Source: Methyloversatilis discipulorum (GTDB lineage Bacteria > Pseudomonadota > Gammaproteobacteria > Burkholderiales > Rhodocyclaceae). From it: a stretch of DNA of 64,000 nucleotides. The notes beneath the pieces are model-generated. The model did no database searches. It saw nothing but the letters and a program-made list of their open reading frames with translations, and was not told the DNA's origin. Made by a program: the position numbers and the translations under genes. Positions 30,898 through 38,875 of this stretch are shown here, one piece after another. Every line of letters begins with the position of its first letter. The stretch's first letter is position 1. The stretch spans positions 49,055 to 113,054 of the forward strand of contig NZ_JADMJL010000024.1 of NCBI RefSeq assembly GCF_018780585.1, in the 5' to 3' direction.

Positions 30898-31818
30898 ATG
30901 TCGATGGCCGACCGCGACGGTTTTATCTGGTACGACGGCAAGATGGTGCCCTGGCGCGAGGCCACCACGCACGTACTGACGCATTCACTGCACTACGGTC
31001 TGGCGGTCTTCGAGGGCGTACGCGCCTATAACACGGAGATCGGCACCGCCATCTTCCGTCTCAAGGAACACACCGACCGGCTGTTCAATTCGGCGCACAT
31101 CTACATGATGAAGATGCCGTACAGCCGTGAAGAACTGATGGAGGCGCAGCTCGAAGTGGTGCGCGCCAACAAGCTGGAATCCTGCTACATCCGCCCGATC
31201 GCCTTCTTCGGCTCGGAAAAGATGGGCATTTCGACCCGCGGCGCGTCGGTGCACGTGTCGATCGCCGCCTGGCCCTGGGGCGCCTACCTCGGCGAGGACG
31301 GCCTGAAGCGCGGCATCCGCGTGAAAACCTCGTCCTACTCGCGCCACCACGTCAATGTGTCGATGTGCCGCGCCAAGTATTCCGGTACCTACGCGAACTC
31401 CATCCTCGCCAATATGGAAGCGACCGAACACGGCTACGACGAAGCGCTGCTGCTCGACGTCGATGGTTTCGTCGCGGAAGGCGCCGGTGAGAACCTGTTC
31501 GTGATCAAGGACAACAAGATCTACGAACCGGAAATCGCGTCGGCGCTGGTCGGCATCACCCGCGCGTCGGTGATCGAGATCGCGGCCGAACTGGGTTACC
31601 AGGTCGTGTCGAAGCGCCTGACCCGCGACGACATCTACACCGCGGACGAAGCCTTCTTCACCGGCACCGCCGCCGAAGTGACGCCGATCCGCGAACTGGA
31701 TGGCCGCATCATCGGCGCCGGCAGCCGTGGCCCGGTCACCGAGAAGATCCAGACCCGTTTCTTCGACGTGGTGAACGGCCGCGCGCCGGAGTACCACCGC
31801 TGGCTCACCAGGATCTGA
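30898..31818 (+). CDS. ilvE: Branched-chain amino acid aminotransferase
   Basis: PLP enzyme interconverting Val, Leu and Ile with their 2-oxo acids. 306 residues, fold type IV. The PLP lysine is Lys160 in RAKYSGTYANS, as in E. coli; substrate-loop motifs are HYGLAVFEGVRAY near residue 36 and EGAGENLFVIKDN near 194. The ATG at 30898 has GGAG at 30886; the in-frame GTG at 30889 overlaps that site and is unlikely. A hairpin follows the gene. Confidence 0.97.
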   Translation: MSMADRDGFIWYDGKMVPWREATTHVLTHSLHYGLAVFEGVRAYNTEIGTAIFRLKEHTDRLFNSAHIYMMKMPYSREELMEAQLEVVRANKLESCYIRPIAFFGSEKMGISTRGASVHVSIAAWPWGAYLGEDGLKRGIRVKTSSYSRHHVNVSMCRAKYSGTYANSILANMEATEHGYDEALLLDVDGFVAEGAGENLFVIKDNKIYEPEIASALVGITRASVIEIAAELGYQVVSKRLTRDDIYTADEAFFTGTAAEVTPIRELDGRIIGAGSRGPVTEKIQTRFFDVVNGRAPEYHRWLTRI

Positions 31819-31821
31819 ACC

Positions 31822-31845
31822 GGTGCGCGGCCGTCGCCGCGCACC
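31822..31845 (+). terminator. Strong hairpin after ilvE
   Basis: A perfect 10-bp stem GGTGCGCGGC/GCCGCGCACC with loop CGTC, starting 4 bases after the ilvE stop. It is followed by TTCCCC rather than a U-tract, so it may act as an mRNA 3' stabiliser or partial terminator before the next gene 53 bases on. Confidence 0.5.
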
Positions 31846-31897
31846 TTCCCCGTTCCGCGGCGCTTGCGCGCCCTCTCCCTGTCCGGAGCACATTGAA

Positions 31898-32110
31898 ATG
31901 ACCCAAGCCGGTAACGATTCCAGCCGCGACCACGCACGCGAAATCGAAGTCAGCGCGAACGACCTTCCGCTGCATTGCCCGCTGCCCGGTGCGCCGCTGT
32001 GGGCGCGCCATCCGCGCGTCTTCCTCGACGTGACCAAGACCGGGCAGGCCGCCTGTCCGTACTGCGGCACCCGCTACAGCTACCACGGTCCGGCGATCGC
32101 CGGCCACTGA
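31898..32110 (+). CDS. CHCC-type zinc-finger protein
   Basis: A 70-residue protein with the zf-CHCC pattern: Cys in LHCPLP, His in WARHPRVF, and the pair CPYC near the C-terminus, followed by GTRYSYHG. Small proteins of this kind resemble the zinc-binding part of mitochondrial complex I subunit NDUFS6 and commonly follow ilvE in betaproteobacteria. The start is ATG 31898 with CCGGAG upstream. Role unknown. Confidence 0.85.
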   Translation: MTQAGNDSSRDHAREIEVSANDLPLHCPLPGAPLWARHPRVFLDVTKTGQAACPYCGTRYSYHGPAIAGH

Positions 32111-32121
32111 GCGGCGCGCGG

Positions 32122-32553
32122 ATGGAAGTCCAGCGCAAGACCTTCTTCGCGTCGGCCCAGGAGGCGGAAACCGCTTTCTACGACGCGCGCAACCGCGGCG
32201 ACATCGAAGGCATGATGGCCGTGTGGGCCGACGAGGACGACATCGTGTGCATCCTCGCCGGCTGCCAGCGCGCCAGCGGCTATGAGGCGGTGCGCGAAGC
32301 CTGGCGGCGCAGCTTCGCCGCTGCGCACGCCGACGTGCGCATCGGTAACGCGCTGGTCATCCAGGGCGCGCTGCAGGCCATCCACAGCGTGCAGGAAACG
32401 GTCACCGTGGCCGGCGAGCGTCAGCCGCGGCCGCTGCTGGCGGTGACCAATGTGTACGCGCGCGGGCCGCTCGGCTGGCATATGGTGCTGCACCACGCTT
32501 CGCCGCTGCCGGCCGCGCACGACGTCGGCGACGCGCCGAAGATTCTTCACTGA
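32122..32553 (+). CDS. NTF2-like (SnoaL/DUF4440) protein
   Basis: A 143-residue protein with an NTF2-like cone fold expected from the pattern EAETAFYDARNRGDIEGMM, WADEDDIVCILAG, YEAVREAWRRSF and the closing GWHMVLHHASPLP. Proteins of this type bind small ligands or act as accessory domains; no catalytic residues can be assigned. It lies 11 bases after the zinc-finger gene and 14 before the hydrolase, so the three are co-transcribed. Confidence 0.8.
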   Translation: MEVQRKTFFASAQEAETAFYDARNRGDIEGMMAVWADEDDIVCILAGCQRASGYEAVREAWRRSFAAAHADVRIGNALVIQGALQAIHSVQETVTVAGERQPRPLLAVTNVYARGPLGWHMVLHHASPLPAAHDVGDAPKILH

Positions 32554-32567
32554 CACCCGCACCCGGC

Positions 32568-33530
32568 GTGACCACCCCGCCGTCCTTCCGTCCCGCCTCG
32601 TGGCTGCCCGGCGGCCACGCACAGACCATCTGGCCTCGCTTCATTCCGCAGGCCATGCCGACGCTCGTACGCGAACGCCTCGACACACCGGACGGCGATT
32701 TCGTCGATATCGACTGGCTACCGCGGCAAGCCGCCCAGCCGCTGGTGCTGCTCTTTCACGGGCTCGAAGGCAGTTCCGGCAGCCATTACGCCAAGGCACT
32801 GATGCACGCGCTGGCGGCACGCCGCTGGAACGGCGCTGTCGTGCACGCGCGTGGCTGTTCCGGCGAACCGAACAGACTTCTGCGCGCCTATCACTCGGGC
32901 GACAGCGCCGAACTCGACTGGCTGCTGCCGCGGGTCGTACCGCGCAACGAAGGCCGGCCGGTGTACGCCGTCGGCGTGTCGCTGGGCGGCAACGTGCTGT
33001 GCAAATGGCTGGGCGAGCACGGCCAGGCGGCGTCGACATGGATCACCGCCGCCGCCTCGGTCTGCGCACCGGTCGACCTGGGGGCCGCCGGCCGCGCGCT
33101 GGACGAGGGCTTCAACCGCGTTTACACGCAGTACTTCCTGCGCACGATGAAACCGCGCGCGCTGCTCAAGGCGCAGCGCTTCCCCGGCCTGCTGGACGAG
33201 GCGGCGATCGCCGCCTGCAATTCGATCCGTGCCTTCGACGACGCGGTCACCTCGCAGATCCACGGTTTCCGTGACGCCGACGACTACTGGACGCGCTGTG
33301 CATCGCGCCCGCTGCTGAAGGCGGTGCGCACGCCGCTGCTGCTGCTGCAGGCGCTGAACGATCCGATGGTGCCCGCGTGGTCGCTCGCCACACCCGATCT
33401 GCTGTCGTCCGACGTGCGGCCGGAATACACCGCGCAGGGTGGCCACGTCGGTTACGTCAGCGGCGCGCCGAAGGGCCGGCTCGACTGGCTGCCGCAGCGC
33501 GTGCTGCATTTCTTCGAGACCGGCGCCTGA
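32568..33530 (+). CDS. YheT-type alpha/beta hydrolase
   Basis: A 320-residue hydrolase of the YheT/ABHD1-3 family (COG0429). Visible landmarks: LPGGHAQTIWPRF at the N-terminus, the oxyanion region LFHGLEGSS, the nucleophile elbow GVSLGGNVL (Ser near 141), and the catalytic His in the closing QGGHVGYVSG. It starts at GTG 32568, there being no suitable ATG. Function in bacteria is unclear; esterase activity is expected from the family. Confidence 0.9.
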   Translation: MTTPPSFRPASWLPGGHAQTIWPRFIPQAMPTLVRERLDTPDGDFVDIDWLPRQAAQPLVLLFHGLEGSSGSHYAKALMHALAARRWNGAVVHARGCSGEPNRLLRAYHSGDSAELDWLLPRVVPRNEGRPVYAVGVSLGGNVLCKWLGEHGQAASTWITAAASVCAPVDLGAAGRALDEGFNRVYTQYFLRTMKPRALLKAQRFPGLLDEAAIAACNSIRAFDDAVTSQIHGFRDADDYWTRCASRPLLKAVRTPLLLLQALNDPMVPAWSLATPDLLSSDVRPEYTAQGGHVGYVSGAPKGRLDWLPQRVLHFFETGA

Positions 33531-33579
33531 TCCGCATCGACCGGCCGATCGCGTCCCGGCGAGTGCAGCGGAACCGTCG

Positions 33580-35193
33580 TCAGGCGGCGCCCGCAACCAT
33601 GCTCAACGCCACCGCCTCGGCCACCTCGATGCCATCGACGGCCGCCGACAGAATGCCGCCGGCGTAGCCCGCCCCTTCGCCCGCCGGGTAGAGCCCGCGC
33701 GTATTCAGGCTCTGGTAGCTCACCGGATCACGCTTGATGCGGATCGGCGACGACGTGCGCGTCTCGACACCGGTCAGCACGGCGTCATGCATCGCGAAAC
33801 CCTTGATCTGCCGGTCGAAGGCCGGCAGCGCTTCGCGCATCGCGGTGATCGCGTATTCGGGCAGGGCGGTGGCGAGGCTGCCCAGCGCGACCCCCGGCTT
33901 GTAGCTCGGCTCGACCGCACCCAGCGCCTTCGATGGCCGGCCGGCGACGAAATCGCCGACCAGTTGCCCGGGCGCGCTGTAGTCGCCGCCGCCCAGATCG
34001 AAAGCACGGGATTCCAGCGAACGCTGGAGGTCGATGCCGGCCAGCGGATGACCGGGGTAGTCCTGCTCGGGCGAAATGCCGACCACGATGCCGGCGTTGG
34101 CATTGCGTTCGTTGCGCGAGTACTGGCTCATGCCGTTGGTGACCACGCGGCCCGCTTCCGACGTTGCAGCGACCACGGTGCCGCCCGGACACATGCAGAA
34201 GCTGTAGACCGAGCGGCCGTTCTTTGCGTGATGGACCAGCTTGTAGTCGGCCGCGCCCAGTACCGGATGACCGGCGAAGTCGCCGAAGCGCGCGCGATCG
34301 ATCAGGCTCTGCGGATGCTCGATGCGGAAGCCCACCGAAAACGGCTTGGCCTCGACGTAGACACCCTTCTCGTAAAGCATGGCGAAGGTGTCGCGCGCGC
34401 TGTGGCCGATGGCCAGTACCACGTGGTCGGTGGCGATCTCACTGCCGTCGGCCAGCTTGACACCGCGTACTGCGCCGTCCTCGATGACGATGTCTTCCAC
34501 CCGCGCCTGGAAGCGGATTTCGCCACCTAGCGACTCGATCTCCGCGCGCATCTTCTCGACCATGCCGACCAGCCGGAAAGTGCCGATGTGCGGCTTGCTC
34601 ACGTAGAGGATTTCGTCGGGCGCGCCGGCCTTGACGAATTCGATCAGCACCTTGCGGCCGTAATGCTTCGGGTCCTTGATCTGGCTGTACAGCTTGCCGT
34701 CGGAAAAGGTACCGGCGCCGCCCTCGCCGAACTGCACGTTCGACTCCGGATTGAGCACCCGCTTGCGCCACAGGCCCCAGGTGTCCTGGGTGCGCTCGCG
34801 CACCGCCTTGCCCCGCTCCAGCACGATGGGGCGAAATCCCATCTGCGCCAGCAACAGCGCGGCGAGGATGCCGCACGGCCCCATGCCGATCACCACCGGC
34901 CGGCGGCTCAGGCCGTCGGGCGCGCGGGTGACGAACCTGTACTGCGTATCCGGCGTCGGCTGCAGATGCGGCGACGGCTTCTGCGCCCGCAGCACCGCCG
35001 CCTCGTCGCGCAGTTCGACGTCCAGCGTGTAGATCAGGTGGATGGCCGAGCGCCGGCGGGCGTCGTAGCCGCGGCGGAACACATGAACGGACAGCAGATC
35101 GGCATCGGCGATGCGCAACCGTTCCAGCACGGCGGCGCGCAGGGCTTCCGCCGGGTGATCGAGCGGGAGTTTTATTTCGGTCAGTCTGAGCAT
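33580..35193 (-). CDS. FAD-dependent dehydrogenase of the COG2509 type
   Basis: A 537-residue flavoprotein. A roughly 95-residue N-terminal domain (MLRLTEIKLPLDHP...) precedes the FAD-binding Rossmann site VIGMGPCGILAALLLAQMG near residue 102. Further conserved segments are NVQFGEGGAGTFSDGKLY, the second dinucleotide region LAIGHSARDTF, and the C-terminal GLYPAGEGAGYAGGI, all typical of the COG2509 FAD-dependent dehydrogenases. Substrate unknown. Convergent with the YheT gene. Confidence 0.9.
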   Translation of the reverse strand: MLRLTEIKLPLDHPAEALRAAVLERLRIADADLLSVHVFRRGYDARRRSAIHLIYTLDVELRDEAAVLRAQKPSPHLQPTPDTQYRFVTRAPDGLSRRPVVIGMGPCGILAALLLAQMGFRPIVLERGKAVRERTQDTWGLWRKRVLNPESNVQFGEGGAGTFSDGKLYSQIKDPKHYGRKVLIEFVKAGAPDEILYVSKPHIGTFRLVGMVEKMRAEIESLGGEIRFQARVEDIVIEDGAVRGVKLADGSEIATDHVVLAIGHSARDTFAMLYEKGVYVEAKPFSVGFRIEHPQSLIDRARFGDFAGHPVLGAADYKLVHHAKNGRSVYSFCMCPGGTVVAATSEAGRVVTNGMSQYSRNERNANAGIVVGISPEQDYPGHPLAGIDLQRSLESRAFDLGGGDYSAPGQLVGDFVAGRPSKALGAVEPSYKPGVALGSLATALPEYAITAMREALPAFDRQIKGFAMHDAVLTGVETRTSSPIRIKRDPVSYQSLNTRGLYPAGEGAGYAGGILSAAVDGIEVAEAVALSMVAGAA

Positions 35194-35263
35194 CGAGGCA
35201 GGGCCTTGTCTATAAGCCAGCCCGGCAGTTTACCGGCTCAGACGACGCGCAGCATCCGGAAAG

Positions 35264-36283
35264 TCAGCCGCCGGTGATCTGCCTGATCACTTCCGCCTTC
35301 GCCGCGTCGTAATCGGTCTGCGTGATGAGACCGCCGTCGAGCAGCGACTTGAGCTTGCCCAGGCGGACCTCGGGCGCCTCCGTCGCAGCTGCGGCCGGCG
35401 CAGACGTCGTCGCACCGGCCTGCGCGGTGCGCATCGCCTCGGTCATCACCTGCCCCATCGTCAGGCCAGCGCCCAGGCTGGCGCCAATGCCGGCCAGCCC
35501 GCCTTCGTTCTGCGCCGCAAGCGGAATTGCGCTGGCGGTCTGGTATTGGGTGTAGGTGGCCATATTGCCCGCCATGCCCATCGAAATGCGGGTGTCAAGC
35601 GCCTTCTGCAGTTCTTCCGGCAGCGAAATGCTCTCGACCGCGAAATTGTCGATCGCCACGCCGTAGCGTTCGAACACCGGCGTCATTGCCGCCTTCACCG
35701 CGTCCGACATCACGCCCAGATTGGCCGCCATGTCGAGGAAGGGCGCGGCCGAATTGCCGAGCGTGCTGCTCATCGTCGACACGACCAGATTGCGCAGCTG
35801 CATTTCGAGGTCGTCGACCGTGTAGGTGTCGCGCGTGCCGCTGATTTCGGTGAAGAACTTCTTCGGGTCGGCCAGCTTGTACGAATACATGCCGAAGGCG
35901 CGCAGCCGCACCATGCCGAAATCCTTGTCGCGCACCGTGACCGGCTGCGGCGTACCCCACTTGCGGCCCAGCTGCAGACGGGTGCTGAAGAAGTAGACGT
36001 CGCTCTTGAAGGGCGATTCGAACAGCTTGTCCCAGTTCTGCAGATAGGTGAGCAGCGGCAGCGTGCTGGTATTAAGCGTGTGCAGGCCGGGGCCGAACAC
36101 GTCCGCCACCTTGCCTTCATTGACGAACACCGCCATCTGCGACTCGCGCACCGTCAGCTTCGCGCCGTACTGGATTTCGGAATCCTGCATCGGGTAGCGC
36201 CAGGCCAGCACGCCGTCGCCGTCCTCGTTCCACTGCAGTACGTCGATGAACTGCTTCTTGATGAAATCACCGATGCCCATCAT
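35264..36283 (-). CDS. SPFH-domain protein with C-terminal SHOCT motif
   Basis: A 339-residue protein of the YdjI/virion-core-like SPFH group. It begins MGIGDFIKKQFIDVLQW and has the band-7 like middle part (GKVADVFGPGLHTL, VRLRAFGMYSYKLADP, FAVESISLPEELQKALD). A Gly/Ala-rich linker (about 255-300) leads to a SHOCT helix pair, RLGKLKSLLDGGLITQTDY. ATG 36283 overlaps the stop of the upstream sensor kinase; ATG 36280 one codon later has better spacing to the AGGAG site. SPFH proteins scaffold membrane microdomains, but this soluble type has no assigned function. Confidence 0.85.
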   Translation of the reverse strand: MMGIGDFIKKQFIDVLQWNEDGDGVLAWRYPMQDSEIQYGAKLTVRESQMAVFVNEGKVADVFGPGLHTLNTSTLPLLTYLQNWDKLFESPFKSDVYFFSTRLQLGRKWGTPQPVTVRDKDFGMVRLRAFGMYSYKLADPKKFFTEISGTRDTYTVDDLEMQLRNLVVSTMSSTLGNSAAPFLDMAANLGVMSDAVKAAMTPVFERYGVAIDNFAVESISLPEELQKALDTRISMGMAGNMATYTQYQTASAIPLAAQNEGGLAGIGASLGAGLTMGQVMTEAMRTAQAGATTSAPAAAATEAPEVRLGKLKSLLDGGLITQTDYDAAKAEVIRQITGG

Positions 36284-38682
36284 CGACTCCTTTCAGATGC
36301 CTCTTCGCGCGCCAAATTGACAGTGCGCCCGCACTCTAGCCGCTGCCCCATGCCACCGCAATCCCGTACCGAACCCGATCCCGCGGGCAACACGACCCCG
36401 GATTGATCCGGAGGCGCCGGCCCGTCAGGCGAGGCGACCGGCAGCCAGACATCGATCTGGAGCGAGGTTTCGGCCGCGGCGGTCGCATCCGGAGTGCGCG
36501 CCTCCACCCGGCCGCCGTGCAGGCTGACGATTTCGCGGCAGATGGCAAGGCCGGCACCGGTTCCGCCACCGGGCGGGCGCTGCGTCGCGGCAGGGCCGAA
36601 TGGATCGAACAGGCTGTCCAGTTCAGCTTCCGTCATGCGTGGTCCCGTGCTGCACACACTGACCGTCACGCCGCTGTGTCCGTCGCGCGACCCGCTCGAC
36701 ACGTACACGCCGACCGGGCTGCCCGCCGACGAGCGGCGGATCGCATGTTCGAACAGGGTGCGCAGAGCCTGCTGCAGCCGTACCGGATCGGCGTCGATCA
36801 TCCTGTCGTCGCCGACCTGCAGCGTCACGCTGATCTGCTGTCCGCCGGCGCAGGCACGCAAGGCCTCGTCAAGCAGCTCGCGCGGCGCACACAGGCTGCG
36901 CTGAAGGCACAGCGTGCCGGCGCCGAGGCGCGACAGGTCGAGCAGTTCATCGACCTGAGCCAGCAGCCGTTCGCCGTTTTCACGGATCACCTCGAAGCGA
37001 TGGCGAGTGACGTCGCACAACGGAGGTCGACCGCGCAACGCGATGCGGGCGAAGCCCAGAATGGCGTGTATCGGCGTGCGCAGTTCGTGCGACACACCGG
37101 CGAGGAAGGCGCTCTTCGCGCCATTTGCCAGCTCGGCCAGGCGCGGCTCGGCGGCGCCATCCTTCAGCTGCACCTCGATCAGCTCGGTCAACCGGTCGCG
37201 GTGGCGCAGCAGTTCGGCTTCGGCGTGCTGGCGCGCCCGTTGGCGCAGGCCGGCTTCGAGAATGAGGCCAAAGGTGCTGGCCGCAACCTGCACGCTGGCC
37301 AGACGTTCGTCGTCGATGCGTCCGTCCTTGGCCGCCAGACCGATCAGACCGGTCAGTTGTTCGCCGCGGGTGACGGCGATGCAGATCAGGCCACGCCCGG
37401 CCGCCGAGTCGGCGCCGGCGGCGACGACGCTGCCCGACGCGCAGCCGTGAATGCTCGCCCCGAGCACACCTTCGATCAGGTCGGCGCGCTCGCTGAGCCA
37501 GTCGGTCTCGCGGCAGGCCAGCAGGCCGATGTGCGCCGTACCGTTCGCGTCGCGGGCGATTTCACCGAGAAAGCCGTCGTCGCAGCCGGACAGCTCGCAC
37601 AGGATGTCGAGCATGCCGGCGAACACCGCATCCGCAGGCTCGCCGGCGATGAAGCGCGCCTGCAACCTGCCAAGCATCGCGAACTGGTCGCGGCTGCGCG
37701 CCAGTGCAGCTTCGACGCGCTTGCGCTCGCTGATGTCGCGCGCGTATCCGACCGTGCCCAGCAGGCCGCCGTCCTCGTCCAGCACTGGCGCGGTCCATGC
37801 CTCGAACCAGTGGCGTCGATCGCCGCTGTCGATAATGGACTCCGAATACTTCGGTGTCCGGCGCTGCAGCACCTCCATATCCTCCACGCGATAGGCGATC
37901 GCCTGCTCGGTCGGCCACAGATCGTCATCGTCGAGGCCGCGCGCATCGTCCGGGTGGGCCAGCCCGCCGGCCTCGGCCAGCGGCCGGTTGACGGCCAGGA
38001 AGCGCAGATCGCGGTCCTTCAGCCACACCATGAAGGGGAAATTGTCGAGCAGCGCCCGCTGGTAGCGCATCGCGCGTCGCAACTCGCCCTGCATCCGGTA
38101 CGGCTCGCTCATGTCCTGGACGATGCCGGCCAGGCGAGGCGCGTCGCCCTCCTGTCCCGACTCCAGACGGCCCTCGAACAGTACGCGGCGCACTTCGCCC
38201 CGGCCGTCGGTCAGACAGACCTCGGTCCGGTGACGCGCGCCCGCCAAGGCGGCACGCCAGGCCCGCTCAAGCTGCGCCCGGTCCTCGACGGCAACATGGC
38301 CGAGCAGATCCTCGAAACCACGCACGCGGGTTGCGTCCAGCCCAAGAATGGCAAGCGCCCGCGGCGACCAGTCGAAAGCCCCCGCCTCGTGTTCCCAGGT
38401 GCCGGTGCGTCCGAGCGTCTGCGCGCGTTCGAGAACGCCGTGCAGGTGATCGAGTTCGCGCCGCGTGGTGTCCAGCCTCGTCCCGGCCGCCCACAGCGCG
38501 ACGCAGGCGATCAGGGTCGGCACCAGCGTCAGCGCGACGCCGGACCCCGCCGAGCGCGCGTGCACCGCGGCGCCGAAAAGGTGAGACAGATCGGCCGCCA
38601 GCAGTCCGGCTGTCAGTGCGAGCAGCAGGTAGGCCAGCCAGTGGCGGGCGATATGGCGACCGAAATGGAACAACGAGCTCAT
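36280..38682 (-). CDS. PAS/GAF sensor histidine kinase with degenerate ATP site
   Basis: An 800-residue membrane sensor. Two N-terminal helices (about 14-37 and 48-66), a PAS domain (about 75-195), a second PAS-PAC (about 205-335, ending GTVGYARDISERKRVEAAL), a GAF-like region (345-500), the HisKA helix with VSHELRTPIHAILGF (phospho-acceptor His532) and a C-terminal HATPase_c. The G2 loop GGGTGAGLAICREI is intact, but the N-box reads LFEHAIRRS (His646 instead of the Mg-binding Asn) and the G1 box CSTGPRM (Ser678 instead of the adenine-binding Asp). There is no receiver domain. The start is ATG 38682; 48 further codons are open upstream. The stop overlaps the SPFH gene; the GGDEF-EAL gene is divergent. 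Kinase activity is doubtful. Confidence 0.88.
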   Translation of the reverse strand: MSSLFHFGRHIARHWLAYLLLALTAGLLAADLSHLFGAAVHARSAGSGVALTLVPTLIACVALWAAGTRLDTTRRELDHLHGVLERAQTLGRTGTWEHEAGAFDWSPRALAILGLDATRVRGFEDLLGHVAVEDRAQLERAWRAALAGARHRTEVCLTDGRGEVRRVLFEGRLESGQEGDAPRLAGIVQDMSEPYRMQGELRRAMRYQRALLDNFPFMVWLKDRDLRFLAVNRPLAEAGGLAHPDDARGLDDDDLWPTEQAIAYRVEDMEVLQRRTPKYSESIIDSGDRRHWFEAWTAPVLDEDGGLLGTVGYARDISERKRVEAALARSRDQFAMLGRLQARFIAGEPADAVFAGMLDILCELSGCDDGFLGEIARDANGTAHIGLLACRETDWLSERADLIEGVLGASIHGCASGSVVAAGADSAAGRGLICIAVTRGEQLTGLIGLAAKDGRIDDERLASVQVAASTFGLILEAGLRQRARQHAEAELLRHRDRLTELIEVQLKDGAAEPRLAELANGAKSAFLAGVSHELRTPIHAILGFARIALRGRPPLCDVTRHRFEVIRENGERLLAQVDELLDLSRLGAGTLCLQRSLCAPRELLDEALRACAGGQQISVTLQVGDDRMIDADPVRLQQALRTLFEHAIRRSSAGSPVGVYVSSGSRDGHSGVTVSVCSTGPRMTEAELDSLFDPFGPAATQRPPGGGTGAGLAICREIVSLHGGRVEARTPDATAAAETSLQIDVWLPVASPDGPAPPDQSGVVLPAGSGSVRDCGGMGQRLECGRTVNLAREEASERSR

Positions 38683-38875
38683 CGGCACGGTAAGGTCAGC
38701 GGGGTTCGGGCGACCTGTATTGAACGGCTGCCGACCGGCGAATCTTGAGCCTTGGCCGGAACGGCCGGACGATGTGAACGGCATCACGGACTGCAGCCGG
38801 GTCCGGCGCATGAAATCGCCATGCACGATGCGCGCCGAAGCGCCAACGCGCTAGACTGCCTATCAGCATCAGGAC

